This document shows, piece by piece, positions 1 through 5,390 of a stretch of 6,829 nt of DNA. Every line of letters starts with the position of its first letter. Within the stretch, counting starts at the first letter, position 1. Position numbers and translations under genes: made by a program. The DNA is taken from NCBI GenBank assembly GCA_022360075.1, contig JAKSDN010000171.1:1-6829 (forward strand), in the 5' to 3' direction. The notes beneath the pieces are model-generated. The model ran no database searches. It was not told where the DNA came from and was given only the letters and a program-made list of their open reading frames with translations. This stretch comes from Kiloniellales bacterium. Its GTDB lineage: Bacteria > Pseudomonadota > Alphaproteobacteria > Kiloniellales > JAKSDN01.

Positions 1-18
1 CCCCCACGCCACAGGTCC

Positions 19-41
19 GTTAGGCCTCATGGAATCCTAAC
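19..41. other. Small dyad, GTTAGG-N11-CCTAAC
   Basis: A perfect 6-bp inverted repeat (19-24 with 36-41) encloses an 11-base spacer. It lies in the AT-richer leader more than 100 bp before the first gene. It could be the terminator hairpin of a gene left of the window or a regulator half-site pair. There is no run of T after it, so neither role is established. Confidence 0.3.
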
Positions 42-108
42 TTCCAAAATAGTGTTGACTGGTTATTCGGGACAGAGCAGAGTGCTCACCATCAAACCTG
101 ATTTGGTT

Positions 109-118
109 GGTTATAACC
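109..118 (+). promoter_or_regulatory. Candidate -10 box inside a GGTTATAACC palindrome
   Basis: TATAAC (112-117) matches the sigma70 -10 consensus at 5 of 6 positions and sits inside a perfect 10-bp palindrome, 39 bp before the hydrolase start codon. There is no good -35 box at 16-18 bp spacing. A TTGACT at 55-60 exists but has no good partner -10. A palindrome over a -10 box is a common operator arrangement, so a repressor-controlled promoter is possible. This is inference from position and symmetry only. Confidence 0.3.
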
Positions 119-156
119 TCGGGTCACAATCCTGACAATCGCGGCAGGAGCCGACG

Positions 157-999
157 ATGGCCGACTGGCGGCTGACGAAGAGCTTCGATTTTGCCGGACA
201 GGATGTGCGCTACGACGTGTTTGGGGAGGGGCCGCCGCTGGTCCTGGTCCACGGGACGCCCTTCTCCTCCTACGTCTGGCGCCGCCTGGCGCCGCTCCTC
301 GCGCGCCGGCGGCAGGTCTATTTCTTCGACCTGCTGGGTTACGGCCAGTCGGAGAAGCGGCCCGGCCAGGATGTCTCGCTCGGCGTGCAAAACGTTTTGC
401 TCGCGGCCCTGCTCGGGCACTGGGGCCTTTCGCGCCCGGACATGCTCGCCCACGACTTCGGCGGAGCCACCGCGCTGCGCGCGCATCTTCTCAACGGCTG
501 CGGCTATCGCAGCCTGACCCTCATCGATCCGGTTGCCGTCGCGCCCTGGGGCTCGCCCTTCGTGCGCCATGTACGCGACAACGTCGCAGCATTCGAGGGC
601 CTGCCGGCCAGCATTCACGAGGCCATCGTCCCGGCTTACATCCGCGGCGCCGCCCACCGGCCGCTCTCGGAGGAGGACCTGGAGGCCTATGTCGCACCTT
701 GGCGCGGCGCCGACGGCCAGCCCGCGTTCTATCGCCAGATCGCGCAAATGGACCAGCGCTACACGGACGAGGTGGAGCCGCGCTACGGCGAGATCGACCT
801 GCCGACCCTGATCCTCTGGGGCGAGGCGGACACCTGGATCCCGATCGAGCGCGGCCGCCAACTTCATGCCCTCATCCGCAACTCTCAACTCGTTCCGGTC
901 ACCCAGGCCGGACACTTGGTCCAGGAAGATGCGCCCGAGGCGATCGTCGCCGCACTGCTGCCCTTCCTGGCAAGGCTGGACGCGACCACGCCGGCTTGA
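157..999 (+). CDS. Alpha/beta hydrolase with Asp nucleophile (haloalkane dehalogenase / epoxide hydrolase-like)
   Basis: 280 aa, the usual length for a single-domain alpha/beta hydrolase with a cap; no signal peptide, so probably cytoplasmic. The oxyanion loop HGTP is at residues 32-35. The nucleophile elbow AHDFGGA puts Asp, not Ser, at residue 100. D225 in GEADTW and H253 in AGHLVQ complete an Asp-Asp-His triad. Residues 130-205 look like the helical cap. An Asp nucleophile is known from haloalkane dehalogenases, fluoroacetate dehalogenases and epoxide hydrolases, where hydrolysis goes through an ester intermediate. The halide-binding Trp that follows the nucleophile in dehalogenases is Phe101 here, and the Asn of HGNP is Thr34, so dehalogenation is doubtful and the substrate is open. 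The start is fixed by AGGAG at 146-150, six bases before ATG. A VOC gene follows after 19 bp in the same operon. Confidence 0.9.
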   Translation: MADWRLTKSFDFAGQDVRYDVFGEGPPLVLVHGTPFSSYVWRRLAPLLARRRQVYFFDLLGYGQSEKRPGQDVSLGVQNVLLAALLGHWGLSRPDMLAHDFGGATALRAHLLNGCGYRSLTLIDPVAVAPWGSPFVRHVRDNVAAFEGLPASIHEAIVPAYIRGAAHRPLSEEDLEAYVAPWRGADGQPAFYRQIAQMDQRYTDEVEPRYGEIDLPTLILWGEADTWIPIERGRQLHALIRNSQLVPVTQAGHLVQEDAPEAIVAALLPFLARLDATTPA

Positions 1000-1018
1000 G
1001 CAAAAGAGGAGTCAAACC

Positions 1019-1387
1019 ATGCACCGGAGCCGACTGGGCTGCGTGATCATCGACTGCCAGACCGACGACCTGGAGCGCGAGGCCCGCTTCTGGAGCCAGG
1101 CGCTCGGCTATGAGACCGAGCCGGAGGACCCGAGTTACATCACGCTGAAATCGCCGCCCGAAGAGGTCGCCATGCTGCTGCAGAAGGTCGAACATCCGAG
1201 CCGCGTGCATATCGACATCGAGACCGACGACAAGGAGGCCGAAGCGGCCCGCCTCGAGAAGCTGGGCGCCAAGCGGATCGCCGCGATCAAGGACTGGATC
1301 GTGATGGAGGCGCCCAGCGGCCACCGCTTCTGCCTGGTCAACCCGCAGCGCAAGGACTTCGAGGCGGCGGCGAACGCGTGGAGTTGA
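1019..1387 (+). CDS. VOC superfamily protein, glyoxalase-like domain
   Basis: 122 aa, one vicinal-oxygen-chelate domain made of two beta-alpha-beta-beta-beta modules. The first module carries GCVIIDCQTDDLEREARFW (residues 7-25), typical of the Glyoxalase_6 type. The second carries HIDIETDD (64-71) and the closing strand EAPSGHRFCLVNP (97-109). D12, H64 and E97 are candidate metal or ligand residues, but I cannot assign them firmly. The family includes glyoxalases, ring-cleaving dioxygenases, antibiotic-binding proteins and many uncharacterised members. An open frame runs upstream into the hydrolase gene, but AGAGGAG (1005-1011) lies just before ATG 1019 and the domain begins right after it, so this start is preferred. 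It is second in an operon with the hydrolase, which suggests action on a related substrate. The gene ends facing the histidine phosphatase. Confidence 0.85.
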   Translation: MHRSRLGCVIIDCQTDDLEREARFWSQALGYETEPEDPSYITLKSPPEEVAMLLQKVEHPSRVHIDIETDDKEAEAARLEKLGAKRIAAIKDWIVMEAPSGHRFCLVNPQRKDFEAAANAWS

Positions 1388-1428
1388 AGCTCGGACAACG
1401 CCGCATGGGTCGACGCGCCCCGGCGACC

Positions 1429-1533
1429 GTCATTGCGAGCCGGCGTTAGCCGGCCCCTTGGCGCCTTTTGGGCAATCCAAAGTCACCGCGCGGGCCGCGG
1501 CTGGCTGGATTGCTTCGCTGCGCTCGCAATGAC
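1429..1533. repeat. Palindromic intergenic repeat, GTCATTGCGAGC family, copy 1
   Basis: A 105-bp element between convergent genes. Its ends are a perfect 12-bp inverted repeat, GTCATTGCGAGC (1429-1440) and its complement (1522-1533). Inside is a second inverted pair, GCAATCCA (1472-1479) and TGGATTGC (1506-1513). The left arm, from ATTGC to GCAAT (1432-1476), is 45 bp and contains a strong hairpin, GCCGGC-GTTA-GCCGGC (1439-1454). The right arm (1509-1530) is 22 bp. Elements with this core recur in many alphaproteobacterial genomes and, when translated, yield spurious peptides such as HCERSEAIQ. A frame through this copy does exactly that. It probably ends or insulates transcription from both sides. 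No protein is encoded here. Confidence 0.85.
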
Positions 1534-1552
1534 AAAACAAGATAGCGCGAAT

Positions 1553-1578
1553 GGAGCATGGGCCAATAACCCAGCTCC
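1553..1578 (-). terminator. Hairpin abutting the stop codon of the histidine phosphatase gene
   Basis: GGAGC (1553-1557) and TGGG (1559-1562) pair with GCTCC (1574-1578) and CCCA (1570-1573), giving a 9-bp stem with one bulged base and a 7-base loop. The stem touches the last base of the minus-strand stop codon (1579-1581). In the minus direction a T-rich stretch (TTGTTTTG) comes only about 15 bases after the stem, so it is not a textbook intrinsic terminator. It may act with the adjacent repeat or protect the mRNA 3' end. Confidence 0.45.
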
Positions 1579-2190
1579 TCACCCGACAAACCCCGCCGCG
1601 TCCAAGCGTTCCACCTGCCCGCCGGCGAGCCGGAACAGCGCGTCCTGCGGCTCCTCCAGGCGCGGGATCTCGTCGACGGCCATGCCGGCATAAAGGCCGC
1701 GCAGCACGCGGCCGAGCAAGCCGTGGCACACGACGATCCAATGGGCCGCCGCCGGGACGTCGCCCAGCCAGTCGGTGACGCGCTCGGCCACCATCGCGTA
1801 GCTCTCGCCGCCGGGCACGCGAAAGCGCCACTTGTCCGCCTCGCGCCGCGCCCAGGCGCCCGGCTCCGCGGCCTCCAGCTCATCGACGGTGAGCCTTTCC
1901 CAGGCGCCGAACTTGGCCTCCATCAGCCGCTCGTCGAAGGCGATCAGCAGCGGATCCAGGCCCAAGGTCTCGCTGACGATGGTCGCCGTCTGCCAGGCCC
2001 GGCCGAGCGGGCTGGCGACGATCGTGAAGCGGCGCGGCTCCTCCAGCGCTTCGGCGAGCCGCAAGCCCATCGCGCGCGCCTGCCCGATGCCCTTCAGGGT
2101 GAGCGGCGAGTCCCGCTGGCCCTGGAGCCGTCCCTCGCGATTCCACACGGTCTCACCGTGACGCAGCAGATAGATGACGGGCTCCGTCAC
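1579..2190 (-). CDS. Histidine phosphatase family protein (phosphoglycerate mutase-like)
   Basis: 203 aa, one histidine-phosphatase domain filling the protein; cytoplasmic. The signature LLRHGET puts the phospho-accepting His at residue 11 with R10 beside it. R64 in SPLGRAWQT, E91 in LMEAKFGAWE (likely proton donor) and H156 in VVCHGLLGR complete the expected phosphate pocket. Length and motifs fit the small cofactor-independent-of-2,3-BPG phosphatases annotated GpmB or CobC (alpha-ribazole phosphatase). No cobalamin or glycolysis gene is nearby to choose between them, so the substrate is unknown. The start is GTG (2190-2188), supported by a minus-strand GGAGG five bases upstream; no ATG fits as well. 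The gene is convergent with the VOC gene and divergent from the transglutaminase gene, and appears monocistronic. Confidence 0.92.
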   Translation of the reverse strand: MTEPVIYLLRHGETVWNREGRLQGQRDSPLTLKGIGQARAMGLRLAEALEEPRRFTIVASPLGRAWQTATIVSETLGLDPLLIAFDERLMEAKFGAWERLTVDELEAAEPGAWARREADKWRFRVPGGESYAMVAERVTDWLGDVPAAAHWIVVCHGLLGRVLRGLYAGMAVDEIPRLEEPQDALFRLAGGQVERLDAAGFVG

Positions 2191-2195
2191 GAGAT

Positions 2196-2200
2196 CCTCC
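2196..2200 (-). promoter_or_regulatory. Shine-Dalgarno GGAGG deciding the GTG start
   Basis: CCTCC on the + strand reads GGAGG on the minus strand, five bases before GTG 2190. It partly overlaps a perfect 10-bp palindrome, CCGCCGGCGG (2199-2208), which could fold over the ribosome-binding site or bind a regulator. Confidence 0.7.
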
Positions 2201-2239
2201 GCCGGCGGTCATGGCTGTCATGCGAGGACGCGACGGCGC

Positions 2240-2268
2240 TTGTCGAACGCGCGTCGGCGGAGGATAAA
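2240..2268 (+). promoter_or_regulatory. Candidate sigma70 promoter of the transglutaminase gene
   Basis: TTGTCG (2240-2245) and GATAAA (2263-2268) are separated by 17 bp and each matches consensus at 4 of 6 positions. Transcription would start near 2275, about 33 bases before ATG 2308. The -10 box lies in the loop of an inverted repeat, GGCGG (2256-2260) with CCGCC (2269-2273), an operator-like arrangement. Moderate to weak evidence. Confidence 0.35.
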
Positions 2269-2307
2269 CCGCCCCAGGAAAATGGATCGCTCGTCTCGGT
2301 TCGAATC

Positions 2308-3186
2308 ATGACCCGCCTCACGGTTCAGCACACGACGGTCTATCGCTACCACCGACCGGTGGGATTCGGCGAGCACCGCTTGATGTTCCGGCCGCGCGAC
2401 AGCCACGACATGCGGCTGATCGACACGGCCTTGATCATCAACCCGATCTCGCACGTGCGCTGGATGCACGACGTCTTCTCGAACTCGATCGCCATCGCAC
2501 GCTTCGACGAGCCGGCCAGCGAGCTGCGCTTCGAAAGCCGGATCGAGGTCGAGCACTACGGCCACGAGGACCCCAAGTTCCCCATCGCGCCCTACGCCCG
2601 CACCTATCCCTTCAGCTATTCCAGCGAGGAGGCGCCGGATCTGGTGCGGACCGGCGAGCGTCATTACCCCGACCCCGAGGGCAAGATCGATCGCTGGGCG
2701 CGCCACTTCATGGAAGGGCGCAGCGGCATCGAGACGAACGAGCTGCTGCAACGCATCACGCGGGCGATCAGCCAGGACTTCGACTACCGGCGGCGCTATG
2801 CCGTCGGGGTTCAAAGCCCGATCGACACGCTGGAGCTGGGCAGCGGCTCCTGCCGCGATTTCGCCCTGCTGATGATGGAGGCCGTGCGCGCCCTCGGCTT
2901 CGCCGCCCGCTTCGTCTCGGGCTATCTCTACGATCCCGCGCAAGAGCAGCGCGATGCCGGCTTGCGGGGCGCCGGCGACACACACGCCTGGGTTCAGGTC
3001 TACCTGCCGGGCGCCGGCTGGGTCGAGTTCGACCCCACCAACGGCTTGGTCGGCGGGGCCAATCTGATCCGCGTCGCCGTCGCGCGCGACCCTTCCCAGG
3101 CACTGCCGCTCCAGGGTACCTTCTACGGCAACCCCGAGGATTTCATCGACATGGAAGTCGAGGTGACGGTCAGTGCAAAGCCCTGA
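2308..3186 (+). CDS. Transglutaminase-like cysteine protease family protein
   Basis: 292 aa. Residues 1-105 form the beta-rich N-terminal domain of bacterial transglutaminases (YRYHRPVGFGEHRLMFRPR, 12-30). Residues 145-245 are the papain-like transglutaminase core. The triad is visible: C182 in GSGSCRDFALLMMEAVRALG, H226 in GDTHAWVQVYLP and D242 in WVEFDPTNG. Bacterial members are mostly thought to be peptidases or amidases rather than protein cross-linkers. No signal peptide is visible. Relatives often sit beside an alpha-E protein and a circularly permuted ATP-grasp gene, and neither is present here. The frame stays open upstream to 1723, but that stretch lies opposite the phosphatase gene and has no homologous character, so ATG 2308 is preferred. 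No good Shine-Dalgarno precedes it; AGGA at 2276-2279 is too far away. Translation may be weak or close to leaderless. Confidence 0.92.
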   Translation: MTRLTVQHTTVYRYHRPVGFGEHRLMFRPRDSHDMRLIDTALIINPISHVRWMHDVFSNSIAIARFDEPASELRFESRIEVEHYGHEDPKFPIAPYARTYPFSYSSEEAPDLVRTGERHYPDPEGKIDRWARHFMEGRSGIETNELLQRITRAISQDFDYRRRYAVGVQSPIDTLELGSGSCRDFALLMMEAVRALGFAARFVSGYLYDPAQEQRDAGLRGAGDTHAWVQVYLPGAGWVEFDPTNGLVGGANLIRVAVARDPSQALPLQGTFYGNPEDFIDMEVEVTVSAKP

Positions 3187-3226
3187 TTTCCGTGCGACAT
3201 TTGTTCGCAAAACCCGACTCAAGCAC

Positions 3227-3241
3227 TCGGGCATCACCCGA
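3227..3241 (+). terminator. Small hairpin after the transglutaminase gene
   Basis: TCGGG and CCCGA form a 5-bp stem around CATCA, 41 bases after the stop codon. No T run follows, so it is a weak terminator candidate. The 98-bp gap (3187-3284) must also hold the promoter of the DUF1223 gene unless the two are co-transcribed; I find no convincing promoter boxes in it. Confidence 0.25.
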
Positions 3242-3284
3242 ACGTGATTCGCCAGTGAGGCTGCGGGCTTACTAGGTTCCTGAC

Positions 3285-4067
3285 ATGCTTCGTTCGACGT
3301 CTCTGCATGCCAAGGCCAGCCTGTTCGTCGCAAGCGGCCTGGCGCTTTCGCTCGTTGTCCTCGCATCGCCCGCCAACGCCGAGAGCGGGGGCCAGACCCC
3401 CGTGCTGAGCGCGGATCGACCTGTAGTCGTGGAGCTCTTCACCTCCCAAGGCTGCAGCTCCTGCCCGCCGGCCGATGCCCTGCTCGGCGAACTGGCTCAG
3501 CGCGACGACGTGGTCGCGCTTTCGATGCATGTCGACTACTGGGACTACATCGGCTGGAAAGACCCCTTCGCGAGTCCCCAGATCACCGAGCGCCAGCGGC
3601 GCTATTCGCGGGAGCTCGGCAAGCGCTTCGTCTACACGCCGCAGATCGTGGTCGACGGCCGCCACGACGTGGTCGGCTCGCGCCGCGGCGAGGTCACCGC
3701 GCTGATCGGACAAGCCAAGGCGGCGGAGAAGCCGCTCACGCTCAGCTTTAGGGAGACGAACGGCGGCGAGGTCGTGATCCCGGCCGGGCAGGCCCCGGAC
3801 GAGGGCGCGACGGTCTGGCTCGCGGTCTATGACGAGTCGCACGAGACCGACATCCAGCGCGGCGAGAACCGCGGCCGCAAGCTGCGCTACAACAACGTGG
3901 TCCGGGAGCTGGAAGAGCTCGCCGTCTGGCGCGGCGAAGAGCTGGTGCTGCCCGTCGACCTGGTCGCCGCGGCGGCGCGCGGCCGCGACGGCTGCGCCGT
4001 TATCGTGCAGCATGGCCGCACCGGCCCCGTCCTCGGCGCCATCGCCATGGACTTGCCCGCGAGCTGA
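3285..4067 (+). CDS. Exported thioredoxin-like DUF1223 protein
   Basis: 260 aa. An N-terminal signal peptide is clear: basic start, hydrophobic stretch at residues 12-27, then SPANA with likely cleavage after A32. The mature protein opens with VVVELFTSQGCSSCPPAD (47-64), a thioredoxin-like strand-helix with a CxxC pair at C57 and C60. YTPQ (117-120) matches the cis-proline loop facing the CxxC in thioredoxin folds. These features and the length fit DUF1223, a family common in alphaproteobacteria with no established function. A periplasmic redox or metal-handling role is an inference. ATG 3285 is the only start that keeps the signal peptide; a weak AGG lies eight bases upstream. The gene is co-directional with the transglutaminase gene 98 bp before it, and a repeat element follows. 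Confidence 0.92.
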   Translation: MLRSTSLHAKASLFVASGLALSLVVLASPANAESGGQTPVLSADRPVVVELFTSQGCSSCPPADALLGELAQRDDVVALSMHVDYWDYIGWKDPFASPQITERQRRYSRELGKRFVYTPQIVVDGRHDVVGSRRGEVTALIGQAKAAEKPLTLSFRETNGGEVVIPAGQAPDEGATVWLAVYDESHETDIQRGENRGRKLRYNNVVRELEELAVWRGEELVLPVDLVAAAARGRDGCAVIVQHGRTGPVLGAIAMDLPAS

Positions 4068-4083
4068 GGTCACGGTAGCAACG

Positions 4084-4098
4084 GCCGGCGTGGCCGGC
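4084..4098 (+). terminator. GC hairpin after the DUF1223 gene
   Basis: GCCGGC-GTG-GCCGGC forms a 6-bp stem with a 3-base loop, 16 bases past the stop codon. It comes from a tandem duplication of the 9-mer GGCCGGCGT (4083-4091 and 4092-4100). It lacks a T tract. The same GCCGGC hairpin with a slightly different loop occurs in repeat copy 1 (1439-1454). Confidence 0.35.
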
Positions 4099-4126
4099 GT
4101 TCCTATCGACACCCACCCCAAGCGCC

Positions 4127-4240
4127 GTCATTGCGAGCGAAGCGACGCAATCCAGAACGGCGGTCACTAGAAAAACTCGTTGTCAGCGCGGAGCGAAACG
4201 GCCGGGGCCGGCTGGATTGCTTCGCCTCGCTCGCAATGAC
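4127..4240. repeat. Palindromic intergenic repeat, GTCATTGCGAGC family, copy 2
   Basis: A 114-bp element between two co-directional genes. Its ends (4127-4155 and 4212-4240) are 29-bp inverted repeats agreeing at 27 positions, so the whole can form a long hairpin. Each arm is also bounded by ATTGC and GCAAT, 22 bp in both (4130-4151, 4216-4237), and can fold alone. The outer 12 bp equal those of copy 1. The 56-bp centre (4156-4211) is not shared with copy 1. Frames through it give the familiar spurious peptides HCERSDAIQ and VIASEAKQS, so it should not be annotated as coding. It probably acts on transcription termination or RNA stability. Confidence 0.88.
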
Positions 4241-4280
4241 GACGTTTGATCGCCGGCGGCGCCAAAAGCTCACCTGCGCC

Positions 4281-4314
4281 CTGGACAACCCCGCCGACTC
4301 GGCGAAGGGTCCAG
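4281..4314 (+). ncRNA. Stem-loop in the leader of the nucleoside hydrolase gene
   Basis: CTGGAC (4281-4286) pairs with GTCCAG (4309-4314), and CGCCG (4292-4296) pairs with CGGCG (4300-4304) around an ACT loop. Two further C-G pairs can join the stems. It ends 16 bases before the ribosome-binding site. It matches no riboswitch class I recognise. It may be an mRNA-stabilising leader structure or just GC-rich sequence. Confidence 0.3.
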
Positions 4315-4341
4315 CAAGGAACAAGCTCGAAGGAACCCGCC

Positions 4342-5307
4342 ATGACCGCCCGGCCCGTGATCATCGATACCGACGGCGGCGTCGACGACGCGCTCGCGAT
4401 CCTGCTCGCCGGCGCCGCGCCCGAGCTCGACATCCGGGCGATCACAACCGTGTTCGGCAACGTCGGCTTGGCCCAGGCCACGAAGAACGTCGCTCTGGTC
4501 CTCGAGGTCGCCGGACGCGGCGGGGCGGTCGAGATCGCCGCCGGCCATGTGCGGCCCCTGCTGCGCACGATCGTCGATGCCGAGGCGGTGCACGGCGCGG
4601 ATGGACTGGGTGGCGTCACCCTCGCGCCGGACAGCGAATGGGCGGGCGGCACCGGGACGTCGCCGAACCTCGCTTGCCACGCGCCCGAGCGCCTGATCGC
4701 GGCGGCGCGGGCGCACGGCGCGGATCTCGGCATCGTCGCGGTCGGGCCGCTGACCAACCTGGCGGCGGCCTGGCTGGCGGCGCCGGAGGTCATGGCCGGG
4801 ATCGGCGATCTGGTGATCATGGGCGGCGCGGTCAGCGGCAAGGGCAACGTCACCGCCACGGCCGAGTTCAACTTCTTTTGCGACCCCGAGGCCGCCGCGA
4901 TCGTCATGGCCTCGGCCATGCCCAAGACCCTGGTGCCGCTGGAGCTGACCCATCAGGCCCTGCTGACCCGAGAAGAGGTGCGCCGCTGGGGCGCGGCCCA
5001 CGAATCCGCCGGGGCGCGCTTCGTCGCCGCCATCACCGGCCACTACATGGATTTCTACCGAAAGAAGATCGGCCACGACGGCTGCCACCCGCACGACGCC
5101 CTGGCGGTCGCGACCCTGATCGCGCCGGGCCTGTTCCGCTTCGAGCCGCAGTGTGTTGCGGTCGAGACCGGCGGCGCACTCGGCGCGGGCATGAGTGTCG
5201 TCGACCATCGCGGCGGCCAGGCGCCGAATGCGAAGGTCGGCGTCGAGGTCGATGCGCCGGGCTTCTCCGCCCTGCTCGAAGAGCGGATCTGGCGCCGCGC
5301 GCTATAG
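4342..5307 (+). CDS. Nucleoside hydrolase (inosine-uridine preferring family)
   Basis: 321 aa, normal for this family, and cytoplasmic. These enzymes cleave the N-glycosidic bond of ribonucleosides, releasing base and ribose for salvage. The N-terminal calcium and ribose site is DTDGGVDDA (residues 9-17), with D9, D11, D15 and D16 in place; the usual Pro of DTDPG is Gly here. GN at 39-40, E175 and N177 in AEFNFFCDPEAA, and HPHDALA (249-255) with H251 and D252 complete the expected active site, where H251 would be the proton donor to the leaving base. The start is ATG 4342 with GAAGGA at 4329-4334. The frame is open further upstream to 4246, but that part is unlike the family. An identical AAGGAAC lies 14 bp upstream of the copy at the ribosome-binding site. 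Base specificity cannot be read. Confidence 0.93.
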   Translation: MTARPVIIDTDGGVDDALAILLAGAAPELDIRAITTVFGNVGLAQATKNVALVLEVAGRGGAVEIAAGHVRPLLRTIVDAEAVHGADGLGGVTLAPDSEWAGGTGTSPNLACHAPERLIAAARAHGADLGIVAVGPLTNLAAAWLAAPEVMAGIGDLVIMGGAVSGKGNVTATAEFNFFCDPEAAAIVMASAMPKTLVPLELTHQALLTREEVRRWGAAHESAGARFVAAITGHYMDFYRKKIGHDGCHPHDALAVATLIAPGLFRFEPQCVAVETGGALGAGMSVVDHRGGQAPNAKVGVEVDAPGFSALLEERIWRRAL

Positions 5308-5340
5308 ACGTCCGAAAGCGGCACAAGAAGCGGATGGATC

Positions 5341-5352
5341 GCCGGTACCGGC
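5341..5352. other. Perfect 12-bp palindrome GCCGGTACCGGC
   Basis: A perfect palindrome in the 83-bp gap between the nucleoside hydrolase and transporter genes, 23 bases before the transporter ribosome-binding site. It could be an operator or a small hairpin. No promoter boxes are convincing beside it, so the two genes may be co-transcribed. Confidence 0.3.
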
Positions 5353-5374
5353 CCGTGCTCCTCTAGCCCTTTCC

Positions 5375-5382
5375 GGGGGAGG
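5375..5382 (+). promoter_or_regulatory. Shine-Dalgarno GGGGGAGG deciding a TTG start
   Basis: A strong purine-rich site eight bases before TTG 5391. The alternative ATG 5406 has no such site at normal spacing, so the rare TTG start is preferred for the transporter. Confidence 0.65.
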
Positions 5383-5390
5383 CGCAAGCC

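Noticed and set aside
866..1018. N-terminal extension of the VOC protein into the hydrolase gene
   Set aside because: The extension is a shifted frame of the hydrolase; a good ribosome-binding site precedes ATG 1019.
1723..2307. N-terminal extension of the transglutaminase
   Set aside because: It would lie entirely opposite the histidine phosphatase gene, whose motifs are intact, and the extension resembles nothing in the family.
3241..3272. Possible ECF sigma (GGAAC-N16-17-GTT) promoter before the DUF1223 gene
   Set aside because: Only CGAAC is present and there is no matching -10 part at the right distance.
2218..3366. Long minus-strand open frame (382 codons) opposite the transglutaminase gene
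   Set aside because: It overlaps a gene with a clear catalytic triad, its translation shows no recognisable domain, and long antisense frames are normal in DNA this GC-rich.
3234..4121. Minus-strand open frame (295 codons) opposite the DUF1223 gene
   Set aside because: No domain character, while the + strand has a signal peptide and conserved CxxC motif.
4103..4324. Small proteins with peptides such as VIASEAKQS or HCERSEAIQ in repeats 1 and 2
   Set aside because: These peptides are translations of the palindromic repeat, a known source of false gene calls.
4131..5366. Long + strand open frame (411 codons) across the second repeat and the nucleoside hydrolase gene
   Set aside because: The product is extremely rich in Arg, Gly and Ala and begins inside the palindromic repeat; it is a shifted frame of the hydrolase gene.
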